Shown here piece after piece: positions 1-9,600 of a DNA stretch of 64,000 nt. The DNA comes from Sporosarcina sp. BI001-red (GTDB taxonomy: Bacteria > Bacillota > Bacilli > Bacillales_A > Planococcaceae). How positions within the stretch are numbered: position 1 is the stretch's first letter; the number at the start of each line of letters is the position of its first letter. The position numbers were made by a program, and so were the translations under genes. Where the stretch lies: contig NZ_QQAK01000013.1 in NCBI RefSeq assembly GCF_003384035.1, forward strand, positions 124,001 through 188,000. Direction: 5' to 3'. The notes beneath the pieces were generated by a model. It was not told the origin of the DNA and ran no database searches. It saw only the letters and a program-made list of their open reading frames with translations.

Positions 1-1
1 G

Positions 2-271
2 GCAGTGAAGATGACGTGGGGCGTACTCATGTCGGCTATTGCTGCAGTTCTCCTGTATTCAGGTGGCCTTGAGGCACTACAGTCCGCATCCTTAGTTTCT
101 GCGTTACCGTTCGGTGTGTTTTTAATTATTATTCTGTTCGCTATGGTGAAGATGCTGAAGAAAGAACCGATTACTGTTCGTCCGCGAGATATCCGACGCT
201 TTGAACGAATAGAAGCTGAGTTCACTAAGAAGAAAGAACGAAGAAAACAAAAGCAGAAGAAACAGAGCTGA
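2..271 (+). CDS. BCCT family betaine/choline transporter, C-terminal fragment (5' end outside window)
   Basis: This is the last ~89 codons of a sodium-coupled osmoprotectant transporter of the betaine-carnitine-choline family (OpuD-like), acting in the cytoplasmic membrane. Two hydrophobic segments are visible, separated by a short loop containing GGLEALQSAS; the pattern TWG-(segment)-SGGLxALQ-(segment) is the family's C-terminal signature. A Lys/Arg-rich cytoplasmic tail of ~35 residues follows and ends in several KQK-type repeats. The frame is open to the left edge, so the start is not in the window. A strong bidirectional hairpin follows the stop. OpuD of B. subtilis lies in the same chromosomal neighbourhood, which supports the family call; the exact substrate cannot be told from this fragment. 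Confidence 0.85.
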   Translation, partial: AVKMTWGVLMSAIAAVLLYSGGLEALQSASLVSALPFGVFLIIILFAMVKMLKKEPITVRPRDIRRFERIEAEFTKKKERRKQKQKKQS

Positions 272-299
272 GGACAGATTGGATAATCTATAAAAAATG

Positions 300-346
300 A
301 GCAACCGAGTCAGTTAACATGACTCGATTGCTTGTTTTATTTTTTT
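300..346. terminator. bidirectional rho-independent terminator
   Basis: A 13-bp stem with one mismatch (left arm from 300, right arm to 332, centred on GTTAAC) is flanked by a T-run on the plus strand (335-346) and by an A-run on its left that reads as T-run on the minus strand. It serves the transporter on the plus strand and the convergent phosphatase gene. Confidence 0.85.
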
Positions 347-1053
347 GACTTAACGAAGACTTCTTTCTTTTCGGGGAGGATTAAACAGTTTAGCTGTCCG
401 CCAAATACAGCACCACCGTCTATTCCTATAATGTGATTCGACCCGAAGTAGATGCTGTTATCGGTCTCATCATCACGTAACCCCTTTGTGGGTGTATGTC
501 CGAAAATTACTGTCTTTGGACCCTTATAGTTAGTATGAAATTCTTCGCGTATCCATATGAGTTCATAGGGATCCGTTTCTTCCAATGGTACGCCTGGTTT
601 CACTCCCGCATGAATGAAAATCGTGTCTTTTTCTTCAATATAATAAGGAAGATTACGGATGAACTTTAAGTGCCGATTGAGATGATTCGAGTAAAGATGA
701 GGCTTTTGGAATTCTTCATCATCTGAAAACAAAAAGGATTCCGGTTCGAATCCATAGCTTTGCAATGTCGCATCCCCACCATTTCGACCAGTCCAATTTC
801 TCCAAACACGTTCGTTTCCATCAATCAGTGATTTGACCATCATATCCTCATGATTACCTTTAAGTGCCACTGCACCTTTTTCGACCAACTCCATCACTTT
901 GTCGAGTGTAGCTTTTGAATCAGGACCTCTATCTATGTAATCCCCAAGCAAAAATAGTCGATCTGTCTTTGAATTGTAGGATGCCTTTTTTAATAATGCA
1001 GTGAGCATATCCAATTCACCATGGATGTCACTAATGACGAGTGTCCGTTTCAT
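337..1053 (-). CDS. metallophosphoesterase, PP2A/ApaH-like serine/threonine phosphatase
   Basis: Predicted cytoplasmic dinuclear-metal phosphoesterase of 238 residues. The complete PPP-family signature is visible: DIHGE at 9-13, GDYIDRG at 37-43, GNHE at 66-69, and later IHAGV and FGHTPT histidine motifs near the C terminus. Substrates of close relatives include phosphoproteins and diadenosine tetraphosphate (PrpE/ApaH-like), so the substrate is left open. I chose the ATG at 1053 rather than the upstream TTG at 1071 because a purine-rich AAAGGGAGAG lies just before it. It is monocistronic, convergent with the BCCT gene and divergent from the TIMP-like gene. Confidence 0.8.
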   Translation of the reverse strand: MKRTLVISDIHGELDMLTALLKKASYNSKTDRLFLLGDYIDRGPDSKATLDKVMELVEKGAVALKGNHEDMMVKSLIDGNERVWRNWTGRNGGDATLQSYGFEPESFLFSDDEEFQKPHLYSNHLNRHLKFIRNLPYYIEEKDTIFIHAGVKPGVPLEETDPYELIWIREEFHTNYKGPKTVIFGHTPTKGLRDDETDNSIYFGSNHIIGIDGGAVFGGQLNCLILPEKKEVFVKSKK

Positions 1054-1181
1054 AACTCTCTCCCTTTCCAACGCATATCTATACTAACAGTACGCCATAT
1101 TTTTCGATAAATCAATTTCAAAAACGTGTAACAAATCTATAAAGTTGACGTCTGATTCGTTAAAGAGAAGAGGTAGGAAAT

Positions 1182-1742
1182 GTGAAAAAAACAGGAATTT
1201 TGTTTGGTGTGTTCTTGCTTATTTTGTCAATTCCTCATGAAAGAAGGGCACGTGCGTGTTCTTGTATGGAACCCCCCTCTGTTTCTGTAGCCCAAAGTGA
1301 AGCAGATGCTGTGTTTCTAGGTATGATTATAGATATTGCTGATATGGATATTCGAAGAGAAGTGACAGTCGACGTACATGAAGCATGGAAAGGGATAAAG
1401 ACGAAAACCATTAAGATCTATACAGGTCATAACAGTGGGGATTGCGGACTTCCAATCGAAATTGGAGAGAGCTATCTGTTTTATGCTAATGATTGGAGTG
1501 AAAGAAGTGATAAAGGTTTTTTAACAAGCACGATATGTACTCGAACAGCAACAGAAGCGAATGCAAGGGAAGATTTAGTAGAGCTGGGAGTCGGGAAGAA
1601 GGAGTTTACTCAAGCCGCAACAAGCTCTTCTGCTACTAGTCATTCTCCTTGGTTCGCACCCACAATTTTAGGTTCGATTGCTCTTCTATTCCTCCTGTCA
1701 TGGTTCCTCCGAAAAAAACGATTAACTAAAGGAAAGGGATAA
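1182..1742 (+). CDS. exported, membrane-anchored protein with TIMP/NTR-like domain
   Basis: 186-residue secreted protein of unknown role. A hydrophobic signal segment (about 5-18) is followed by ACSC at 25-28 and the pattern CSCxxPxSVxxAxxxADAVFLG. That opening, with the Cys at the mature N terminus, is typical of bacterial TIMP/netrin-like (NTR fold) proteins. Further cysteines (DCGL and TICT) could form disulfides. A Ser/Thr-rich linker leads to a C-terminal transmembrane segment (about 156-174) and a basic RKKR tail, so the domain is probably tethered outside the membrane. The GTG start at 1182 has AGAGGTAGGA upstream. The last 17 bases overlap the convergent gene at 1726. The fold call is from pattern recognition and no function is claimed. 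Confidence 0.6.
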   Translation: MKKTGILFGVFLLILSIPHERRARACSCMEPPSVSVAQSEADAVFLGMIIDIADMDIRREVTVDVHEAWKGIKTKTIKIYTGHNSGDCGLPIEIGESYLFYANDWSERSDKGFLTSTICTRTATEANAREDLVELGVGKKEFTQAATSSSATSHSPWFAPTILGSIALLFLLSWFLRKKRLTKGKG

Positions 1743-2340
1743 AACGTTGGAGAGGGCTTTCAGCAGGGATCATTTTCTCGATATCCTTCAATGCAATCGG
1801 AAAGTAAGGGAACCCCCATACATATGGGGTGATTTCGTATAATTGGAAGTAAATGACGAGGGACGTATCTGCTAAGTAAAAGTCCTGGTCCCTCCTGATT
1901 TCGGTGAAAGGTGGATCGAGTAGCTCCACATCCCATTCTTCAATTTTTGTTCGAATTCGATCGGATAATGGTTTTTCAAAATCTTGGGAGCCTAATAAAT
2001 CATAGAGTGAAACCCTTTTTCCTGTATGAGTATCGAACGTCATTGCCTTCACGACAGTCATACCATGCGCACCACCTGTAAAGGAATAGGCGATGAGCGT
2101 GAGACTTAACAGGTTTCGTTCATTTGTTTTAATTTCGAAGTAAACGATGAGTTCAACAAGGTTCGGATCATAGTAATTCTGATCGATCAGCAACTGGTTT
2201 AACTCATTTCGAATTTGTGTGTTGAGACTATGCTGCACAACGAGAAGATGGGGAAGATGGACTTCTGGATAAACTATGGAGATGGAAGGTGAAGGATTCG
2301 ATAATTGGCGCGTTGTAATAAGTGTGGGTACATCTTTCAA
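1726..2340 (-). CDS. DUF3298/DUF4163-type protein (RsiV C-terminal/PdaC N-terminal-like)
   Basis: 204 residues. The middle carries the features of DUF4163-DUF3298 proteins: a run of beta-strand-like sequence, the TGGAHGM motif near residue 88, and the FDTHTGKRVSLYDLL motif that follows it. In B. subtilis this module is the extracellular part of the anti-sigma factor RsiV, where it binds lysozyme, and is found in peptidoglycan deacetylase PdaC. Here there is no signal peptide or membrane segment at the N terminus, so export is not evident. The start is TTG at 2340 with AAAGGATGAT upstream. It overlaps the TIMP-like gene tail-to-tail. Function is unknown. Confidence 0.6.
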   Translation of the reverse strand: MKDVPTLITTRQLSNPSPSISIVYPEVHLPHLLVVQHSLNTQIRNELNQLLIDQNYYDPNLVELIVYFEIKTNERNLLSLTLIAYSFTGGAHGMTVVKAMTFDTHTGKRVSLYDLLGSQDFEKPLSDRIRTKIEEWDVELLDPPFTEIRRDQDFYLADTSLVIYFQLYEITPYVWGFPYFPIALKDIEKMIPAESPLQRFIPFL

Positions 2341-2410
2341 AATATCATCCTTTCTTCTATAAGCTATCTTATGCTAGACAAATCTCTTCGATAACTAAAG
2401 GAATTCAGTA

Positions 2411-2454
2411 AAAAAGACGGTATGCGCAGAGTGAATGCGTAGCCGTCTTTTTCG
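2411..2454. terminator. bidirectional terminator between convergent transcripts
   Basis: AAAAAGACGG pairs with CCGTCTTTTT, extended inward by ATGCGCA/TGCGT pairing. The A-run on the left and T-run on the right let it work in both directions. It lies after the metal-binding lipoprotein gene on the minus strand. Confidence 0.8.
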
Positions 2455-2461
2455 TATAGGT

Positions 2462-3412
2462 TTATCGTTTCTTACTGAGTTCATCGTGAATAAGATCAAT
2501 ATTATAGTTCAGGTATTTCACATACGTATCGATTTCTTCACCGGGATCACCGATCTCATCGGAATAGATGAATTTCTCTGCCATAGGGACACCCGTTTCT
2601 TTAGAAACAGTTTCCATCGGACGTGTATCGACATTGGATTCTACAAACAATACAGGAACTTTATGTTCTTGAATAAAGTGAACCAAGTCTTTGATCTGTT
2701 TTGGTGAACCATTTTCTTCAGTGTCAATTTCCCAGATATAAGCTTCCTTTAGGCCGTAATGTTCGTTCATATACTGGAATGCACGTTCACTTGTAACGAG
2801 TGTACGGTTTTCTTCAGGAATGTCGTTAATACGTTCTTCGTATTCTTTATCGAGTTCTTTCAAGCGATTGACATACTCTTCGCCACGTTCTTTGATTTTA
2901 TCACTATCTGTAGGGTGTTTATCAATCAGCACTTCAGTGATTTTTTGAGCCATTAGTACACCTACGCCTGGGTCGATAAATGCGTGAGGATTGATCTCTT
3001 CTTCACGCCCTTCTTCGCCAGCTAAATATCTTGGCTTCACTTCTTCAGTCAGGTTGAAGATGTTTTCGTCTTTCTGGTGAACGGCGTCCGTCATTTTTTT
3101 GAACCAGCCCTTGTCGCCGCCTTCCAAGTTCAATCCGTTATAGAATAAGACATCTGCGTCAGTAGCAGCTTTGATATCATTCGGGAGTGGCTCATATTCG
3201 TGAGGATCCGTTCCTGAGGGCACCAGGTTGTGGACGTCGATATAATCACCGCCGATTTGGCGAGCCATATCTGCAATAATTGTAAAGGATGTAACGACTT
3301 TCAGTTTTTCTTTCCCGTCAGGTGCTGATGCAGCATTTTCGTCATTTCCACAAGCTGCAAGCATGAAGACTGCCATCAATGACAATCCCATCCAAGTTAC
3401 TAACTTCTTCAT
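2462..3412 (-). CDS. mntA: manganese/zinc ABC transporter substrate-binding lipoprotein
   Basis: Captures Mn(II) (possibly Zn(II)) outside the membrane and hands it to the permease encoded upstream. 316 residues: lipoprotein signal with lipobox ending LAAC (Cys ~21), then a cluster A-I (ZnuA/TroA/PsaA) solute-binding fold. Visible metal ligands are the His of DPHEYEP and the His of NPHAFIDPG, with later Glu and Asp in the ERAF and ESNVDTRP regions. There is no long His-rich loop of the ZnuA type, which favours manganese. It is the last gene of a minus-strand operon ordered ATPase-permease-lipoprotein. The symbol follows B. subtilis usage for the binding protein; in staphylococci the same gene is mntC. 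Confidence 0.85.
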   Translation of the reverse strand: MKKLVTWMGLSLMAVFMLAACGNDENAASAPDGKEKLKVVTSFTIIADMARQIGGDYIDVHNLVPSGTDPHEYEPLPNDIKAATDADVLFYNGLNLEGGDKGWFKKMTDAVHQKDENIFNLTEEVKPRYLAGEEGREEEINPHAFIDPGVGVLMAQKITEVLIDKHPTDSDKIKERGEEYVNRLKELDKEYEERINDIPEENRTLVTSERAFQYMNEHYGLKEAYIWEIDTEENGSPKQIKDLVHFIQEHKVPVLFVESNVDTRPMETVSKETGVPMAEKFIYSDEIGDPGEEIDTYVKYLNYNIDLIHDELSKKR

Positions 3413-3492
3413 AAGCCAAACCTTCTCCTTTTGTTTAAAAATAATATAGTAATCCCCCTGTTGGAACAGGGGAAGCGTACTCGGTGTAAAAG

Positions 3493-4350
3493 TTATGCGG
3501 CAGTTTTTTGTTTACCGCGGGATTTGAACATCTGAGTGAACAAACCTTGTTGTGGGGAAAATAGGAACGCTACAATAAAAATAGACGTGGTCGCAAGTGC
3601 GATAACCGGTCCAGATGGCATGTTGTATAAGAAACTGAAATACAAGCCGATGACCGCGGACAACGCACCAAAGAATGATGCAAGTACAACCATGGTAGAT
3701 AGTCGGTTTGTTAACAAATACGCTGCTGAAGCGGGTGTGATCAACATCGATACGACGAGGATAACGCCAACTGTTTGCAAAGAAGCCACCGTGACAAGCG
3801 TCAATAGAAACATGATCGCATAATGGATAAATCGTGTATTTAAGCCATACGCAGCTGCCATTGTTTCATCAAAACTAGAAATTAGGAGTTCTTTGAAAAA
3901 TAGGGCAACTGTACCGATTACAACCGCTCCGATAACAAGTGTGATCCACATGTCGGAATCTCGGACGGACAACACGTTTCCAAATAGGATTTGCGTCAAG
4001 TCAGTAGCACTGCGGGCTTTTGTAATTAAAATGATTCCGAGTGCAAAGAATGCTGAGAAGACGATTCCGATTGCAGAGTCGCTCTTAATACGGCTGTTTT
4101 GGCTGATTGCTCCAATACCGAAAGCTGTCAATACTCCAGTGAGCACTGCTCCATAGAAGTAATTGATGCTAAGCATATAGGAAATCGCAACTCCTGGTAG
4201 GACTGCGTGGGAAATCGCATCTCCCATTAAAGCCATCCCTCTTAAAACAATGAAACTGCCAATCACACCGCAAATGATTCCTACCATTACAGAGGTGATA
4301 AAAGCCTTTTGTAAAAAAGCATAGTTCAATAAATCGTGAAAAAATTCCAT
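3493..4350 (-). CDS. manganese/zinc ABC transporter permease
   Basis: 285-residue integral membrane protein of the ABC-3 (ZnuB/MntB) family with about eight hydrophobic segments. Typical family stretches include GSFIVLRGMALMGDAISHAVLPG near residues 31-53 (quoted in part: RGMALMGDAISHAVLPG) and the TPASAAYLL motif in the second half. It forms the membrane channel of the Mn importer. Its ATG shares a base with the TAA stop of the upstream ATPase gene (TAATG), so the two are translationally coupled. The lipoprotein gene follows 80 bases downstream. Only one permease gene is present, unlike the two in B. subtilis mntABCD. Confidence 0.85.
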   Translation of the reverse strand: MEFFHDLLNYAFLQKAFITSVMVGIICGVIGSFIVLRGMALMGDAISHAVLPGVAISYMLSINYFYGAVLTGVLTAFGIGAISQNSRIKSDSAIGIVFSAFFALGIILITKARSATDLTQILFGNVLSVRDSDMWITLVIGAVVIGTVALFFKELLISSFDETMAAAYGLNTRFIHYAIMFLLTLVTVASLQTVGVILVVSMLITPASAAYLLTNRLSTMVVLASFFGALSAVIGLYFSFLYNMPSGPVIALATTSIFIVAFLFSPQQGLFTQMFKSRGKQKTAA

Positions 4351-5093
4351 TACACTTGAACCTCCAAGTCATCAAACATAGTCATCGGCCGTTCATAAGC
4401 ACGTGTCATATTTTTTTCACGGAATACTTGTTCAACCGGACCTGCATCAATTAGTTCATTGTTCATCAATATCAATTCGTCAAAATAACTTTTTACTTTT
4501 GATAAATCATGGTGTACGACTAAAACTGTTTTACCTGAATTTTTAAGCTTTCTTAAAATCTCGATGATGACTTCTTCACTCGAAACGTCAATTCCGACAA
4601 ATGGTTCATCGAGGAAAAAGTAATCGGCTTTTTGAGCAAGCGCTCTCGCTAGAAATACCCGTTGTTGCTGTCCACCTGATAATTCACCGATTTGGCGATC
4701 TGCAAAATCTTGCATACCTACTTGTTCCAGACATTCCATTGCCCAAGCCTTATCTGCTATGCTAGGTCGGTGAAATAATCCAAGCTTAGGATAGGTACCA
4801 AGAAGCACTGTATCTTTTACAACGATAGGAAAGTTCCAATCGATGTTAGAGCGCTGAGGGACGTAGGCAATAATCTTCCGCATCTTATCAATCGATTGCG
4901 AACCAATTTGTGTAGACCCGCTGTCTTTTCGTATTAAGCCGAGCATTGCTTTCATTAGAGTAGATTTACCTGCCCCATTAGGACCTAAAATTCCTATTAA
5001 ACTGCCAGGTGCAAATGTAAACGAAACATTGCTAACGACTTGTTTTCCTGAATATGAGACGGAAATATTACTTGCAGTAATCGATTCTGTCAT
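4350..5093 (-). CDS. manganese/zinc ABC transporter ATP-binding protein
   Basis: 247-residue ABC ATPase that powers the importer on the cytoplasmic face. Walker A GPNGAGKST is at about 37-45, the signature LSGGQQQR and Walker B FFLDEPF are in order, and a His switch follows (LVVHHDL). The sequence is typical of ZnuC/MntB. Start ATG at 5093 is preceded by GGAGG. It is the first gene of the operon; a sigma-A promoter at 5294-5322 and three MntR-like operators lie upstream, so manganese repression is expected. Confidence 0.88.
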   Translation of the reverse strand: MTESITASNISVSYSGKQVVSNVSFTFAPGSLIGILGPNGAGKSTLMKAMLGLIRKDSGSTQIGSQSIDKMRKIIAYVPQRSNIDWNFPIVVKDTVLLGTYPKLGLFHRPSIADKAWAMECLEQVGMQDFADRQIGELSGGQQQRVFLARALAQKADYFFLDEPFVGIDVSSEEVIIEILRKLKNSGKTVLVVHHDLSKVKSYFDELILMNNELIDAGPVEQVFREKNMTRAYERPMTMFDDLEVQV

Positions 5094-5120
5094 TCTAATT
5101 CCTCCTGAACTGATAAAATA

Positions 5121-5140
5121 AAGTTTCCCCAGTACAACTT
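5121..5140. promoter_or_regulatory. MntR/DtxR-like operator, copy 1 (leader-proximal)
   Basis: 20-bp imperfect palindrome AAGTTTCCCCAGTACAACTT. The other strand reads AAGTTGTACTGGGGAAACTT, close to the B. subtilis MntR box (TTTGCxxTAAGGAAAC type). It lies between the promoter and the start codon of the Mn transporter operon. Confidence 0.5.
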
Positions 5141-5247
5141 TTTGCGTAGTATCGCTTCGCCACGTTAAAGGTTTGACGGGTTCTCTTAGTTTCTTTCACA
5201 TTATGCACAGTGTGATGAAATGGTTCTTACTAGCAGAATACAACAAT

Positions 5248-5267
5248 ATGTTTCCTTTGTGCAACTT
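5248..5267. promoter_or_regulatory. MntR/DtxR-like operator, copy 2
   Basis: Same element as the neighbouring copies (minus strand AAGTTGCACAAAGGAAACAT). It sits exactly 21 bp from copy 3, two helical turns, just downstream of the predicted transcription start. Confidence 0.6.
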
Positions 5268-5268
5268 T

Positions 5269-5288
5269 AAGTTTCCCATGTGCAACTT
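5269..5288. promoter_or_regulatory. MntR/DtxR-like operator, copy 3 (covers transcription start)
   Basis: Minus strand AAGTTGCACATGGGAAACTT, adjacent to the -10 box at 5294-5299. A repressor bound here would block initiation of the Mn transporter operon. Confidence 0.6.
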
Positions 5289-5293
5289 TTTAT

Positions 5294-5322
5294 AGTATAG
5301 TCTATGTATGCTAGCATGTAAA
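5294..5322 (-). promoter_or_regulatory. sigma-A promoter of the Mn transporter operon
   Basis: Minus strand: -35 TTTACA, 17-bp spacer, -10 TATACT. It drives the ATPase gene starting at 5093 with a ~190-nt leader. Confidence 0.75.
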
Positions 5323-5415
5323 GAGTAAAAACCCAGATAATTTTGATTCATCGTTATTTTTGCGAAAATATGTGATCCTGCACTCTTCTGAGTGTTTGAT
5401 TGATAAATCCTACCG

Positions 5416-5447
5416 AAACAGGGCATCTCTAACGAGATGTCCTGTTT
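5416..5447. other. 14-bp hairpin upstream of sbcD
   Basis: AAACAGGGCATCTC and GAGATGTCCTGTTT pair across a 4-base loop with one G-T pair. Only TTT and then GCG follow, so it is not a classical terminator. It lies ~70 bases before sbcD and could be a leader structure or an old terminator. Confidence 0.5.
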
Positions 5448-5516
5448 GCGTTGGAGAGAACGTCCAGTTTCCGGTAAACTATAGGGAGAATGAATTGAAG
5501 AGGGGCGAACTAACTT

Positions 5517-6677
5517 ATGAAACTATTCCACACAGCCGATTGGCATCTTGGAAAAGTGCTACAAGGTGTATCTCTCATTGAAGAACAGCGATTTGTATTA
5601 AATCAGTTTACGGATGCAGTTAGAGAAGAGAAACCTGACGTAGTCATTATCGCAGGAGATCTTTATGATCGCTCCGTTCCACCTGCAGAGGCTGTGAGTT
5701 TATTAGACGAATTGTTATGGAAGTTAACAGTTGAGTATCAAACGCCAGTTCTTGCCATTGCGGGGAATCATGATAGTCCAGCACGTTTACAATTTGGAAG
5801 CCGTCTGATGCAAGCGAACGGTCTACATATCGTTGGAAAACCTTCTGGAAATGGCGGAGGGACTACTATTCAAGTTGAAGATGAGTATGGTCCGGTTCAG
5901 TTTCATCTGATTCCCTTTGCAGATCCATCCGTTATCCGAAACTTGTCACAAGATGATGGGATCGACAGTCATCACCGTGCGATGGAGTCAGTTATTCATC
6001 AGTATGGAGAGTTAGATCCCTCAATACGCCATGTTGCAATTGCTCACGCGTTCGTTACGTCACTTGGTGAACCGGAAGAAAATACAAGTGATTCTGAACG
6101 TCCGCTGTCGATTGGCGGTACCGAGTATGTAGCTGCTGATCTGTTCAAGAACTTTCATTACACTGCGCTTGGTCATTTGCATCAAGCTCACTTTACGGGT
6201 ACAGAACGAATCCGTTATTCTGGATCCCCGATGAAGTATTCAATCTCTGAAGAAAATCATCATAAAGGATTTTTAGTCATTGAGTTAGACGGAAATGGTG
6301 AAATACAGATTGAAAAGAGGGAGTTAATCCAAAAACGGGATATTAGAACGGTTAGAGCGACATTGGAGGAACTCTTACAAATGAAGCCTAGTGAAGATTA
6401 TGTTTTTGTGAAACTTCTGGATGAAGCTCCAGTATTATTTCCAATGGAAAAGGTTCGTTCTGTATTCCCGAATGCAATGCATGTGGAACGGGTTGTGAAT
6501 CGTTCACTACCTGAACAAGCGACGTCTCGGGTTTCAGATATCGAGCGTTTGGATGATCGTTCCCTATTTGATTCATTTTATGAAGAAATCACTGGCGCAG
6601 CCCCCGATCAGGAAACCAAGACAATCGTGGATGAAGTGTTGCAGGAACTGTTAACAAAGAAGGGAGAATCATTATGA
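5517..6677 (+). CDS. sbcD: exonuclease SbcCD, nuclease subunit SbcD
   Basis: Mre11-type Mn-dependent nuclease that with SbcC opens and degrades DNA hairpins and blocked ends. 386 residues. The phosphoesterase motifs are DWHLG at 8-12, GDLYDR, GNHD and the later HAFV/GHLH histidines, followed by the C-terminal DNA-binding cap. The start ATG at 5517 follows a run of purines (GAAGAGGGGCG). The stop overlaps the ATG of sbcC by four bases (ATGA), so the subunits are coupled. The two genes form their own operon, divergent from the Mn transporter. Confidence 0.92.
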   Translation: MKLFHTADWHLGKVLQGVSLIEEQRFVLNQFTDAVREEKPDVVIIAGDLYDRSVPPAEAVSLLDELLWKLTVEYQTPVLAIAGNHDSPARLQFGSRLMQANGLHIVGKPSGNGGGTTIQVEDEYGPVQFHLIPFADPSVIRNLSQDDGIDSHHRAMESVIHQYGELDPSIRHVAIAHAFVTSLGEPEENTSDSERPLSIGGTEYVAADLFKNFHYTALGHLHQAHFTGTERIRYSGSPMKYSISEENHHKGFLVIELDGNGEIQIEKRELIQKRDIRTVRATLEELLQMKPSEDYVFVKLLDEAPVLFPMEKVRSVFPNAMHVERVVNRSLPEQATSRVSDIERLDDRSLFDSFYEEITGAAPDQETKTIVDEVLQELLTKKGESL

Positions 6678-9600
6678 GACCGACCCGATTGACGATGACG
6701 GCGTTTGGGCCCTACCGTGGTATAGAAACGATTGACTTTACTATTCTTAAGGAACATGGGTTATTTGCAGTATCTGGAGCGACTGGGGCAGGGAAAACAA
6801 CGATATTTGATGCAATTTGTTTTGCGTTATATGGACAAGCCAGCGGTGAAGACAGGACAGATATCCGTGCATTGCGAAGTGATTTTGCGCTAACGGATCT
6901 GCAGACAGCGGTTGAGTTGGAATTTGTCATCCAAGATCGTACGTATCGTGTATTTCGCCAAGTTCCGTATACAAAAAAAGGGAATAAAAGTGAAACTAGC
7001 GGGCGAACAGAATTCTTTCAACAAACAGATGAGGGAGAAATCCCTGCTGTAGATCGCCAAATCGTTTCCGAAGTGAACAAGAAAATCGAAGAACTTATAG
7101 GGTTTACACTGGCACAATTCAGCCAAATCGTTATGCTTCCACAAGGGGAATTTCGTAAATTCTTAACGTCAGATACGGAAAACAAAGAAACGATTTTACG
7201 CAAAATCTTCAAAACAGAACATTATCGGGAAATGGCAGAGATTTTAAAAAAGAGAAAAGATCTTGCGATGAGTGAACTGAATACAGCACGCCTTTCAATG
7301 GAGCAAATCGTACGTCAGTTACCTGCTAGTCTTCCGGAGCGTAAGTCATCCCTATTTGAGACACTGCAAGCAGAATCTATTCATCCGATGCGTTTATTAG
7401 ACGGATTGGAGCTAGAACGCATTCATTACAAAAATACAGCTGAGGAGAGCAATATCCAGTATAAAAATTCTTATCAAGCCCATGAAAAAGCCCAGCAGGA
7501 GTTCTTTAATGGAACAGCGCTCAATACGCAATTTGATAACTTAGAGAGAAAAATGAGCGCGATTCAGCTGTTGACTTCCAGAGAAACCGAACTGAATTCT
7601 GATCGAATGCGACTCCAAAAAGCAGAGCAGGCTATTCAGCTAGAGCCAAGTGAAAGACGCTCAATTGAAGCTGCAGTTGAATTGAAGAATCGTAACAGGG
7701 AACTAACAGAAGCATCGTTGACACTTCAATCAGCGAAGGAAGCCAACGTTAAAGTGGAAGTTCACTTCAATGAAGAAATGCAAAAGCAACCTGACCGGCA
7801 ACGGAGCTCTGAGCGACTCATTACTTTACAAAACTTCCTGCCAAACGTGTCTCAAATTGAGGAGAAAGAGCAGCAGATAAGTGCACTTCAAAAGCGTGTC
7901 GAGCATGGACAGCAAGAACTTGAAAAGTTGAGGTCATCCGTAAAAGAGAAAGCAGAAAACGTGCAACAGCTAAAACTGAAAACGGAGTCACTGGAGTCTG
8001 CAACTGAAGGGTACGAACAAATTGTAGATGAACTAACGGGTGCCCGTCACACGGCTGATTTGCTGACGCGTCATAATGAACGGACCAAAACGATACAGCG
8101 ACTGACAAATGAGTTGGAGCTAAAAAAAGAGCGAATGGAAACTTCCAGAAGCCAATCGATTGCAACTGAAAAACGTTGGATTGCAAATCAAGCCGCCCTG
8201 CTTGCGGAAACATTGGAAGAAGGAACACCATGTCCAGTATGTGGAAGTGAACATCATCCATCAGTACAGGTAAAACCTGATGAGTTTAAGCTAACGAAAG
8301 AACAACTAGAGCTTGAGAAAGAAGCAGCAACACAAGCATATGATCAATTCAAAACTACTGAATTACGGTTGGAGAGTGAACGTGAGGAAGCTTTACGAAT
8401 TGAACAGCAATTAAAGGGAATGCCAAGACCAGATGAGTTACTGTTCGTAAATGGTCGAGTACAAGAGTTGGAGAAAAAACTTCTACAAATGAAGACAAAT
8501 AGAGATCAATTGCTTGCTATAAAAAAGGATTACACAAGTACGAATGAACAGTTGCTTACATACCAACAAGCAATTACCGAAAAAGAAAAAAGCGACTATG
8601 AGCTACGTGCAGAACTTAAAGAGGCGAAAGCGATTCTTAACGAATCCGTAAAAATCGTACCTGAACAGTTTCACTCTCTGCAAGAGTTACAAATGGAAAT
8701 ATCAAAAGAAGAAAAAATTAAAATGGGACTAGAACAGGCGTGGGAACATGCGAGAGAACAGAGGCAATCTGCCATGGAAGCAGTCTCTAACGCACAAACA
8801 GCTGTAACCTACATGACGAAAGCTGCTGAAAACGCGATAGTTAAGCAGCAAACTGCTTCTAATTCCTTTCTATCTGCTATATCGGAATCGGATTTTGCAG
8901 GTGAGGAAGATTACCAAACAAGCAAATTACTATCCGAGCTGCGAACTGAACTTGCTCAAAAAATTAACGATTATGACGTTGAAGTCCAGCTGACAAAACA
9001 AGCAATAGCTGAACTGAATGAACACGTGGCAGGGAAACAAAGAGTGGATTTAGCGGGTCTGCGTGATCTGACTGAACAGCACAAACACGCCTATGAGCAA
9101 GCATTGACTGCGTATCATCATGCATCTGAGATTGAAAAGAATGCTGCTGATTTGCACCGGAAGTTGGTGGATTTAATAGGAGCTCAGGGTGGGCTTGAAC
9201 AAAAGTGTGCCCGATTAACGGAACTTCATGATTTAATCCGTGGGAATAACGAACGCAAACTATCGTTTGAACGATATTTGCAAACGGAATACTTAGAGCG
9301 GATTTTGCATGCAGCAAATGGAAGGTTAAGCGACTTGTCAAACGGTCAATTTCAGTTGCTGCGCAGTGACCGGCAAGAAACCCGGGGCCGACAAAGTGGT
9401 TTAGGAATCGATGTATATGATGAGTACACGGGACGAAATCGGGATGTGAAAACACTTTCTGGAGGAGAGAAATTCAATGCTTCGCTCAGCCTGGCTCTTG
9501 GTATGGCCGATGTGATTCAAAGTTTCCAAGGCTCCATTTCAGTTGAAACGATGTTCATTGATGAAGGCTTCGGTTCATTGGATGAGGAATCATTACAAAA

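Noticed and set aside
8964-9455. Long minus-strand ORF inside sbcC
   Set aside because: Shadow frame in a well supported coding region with no start signal.
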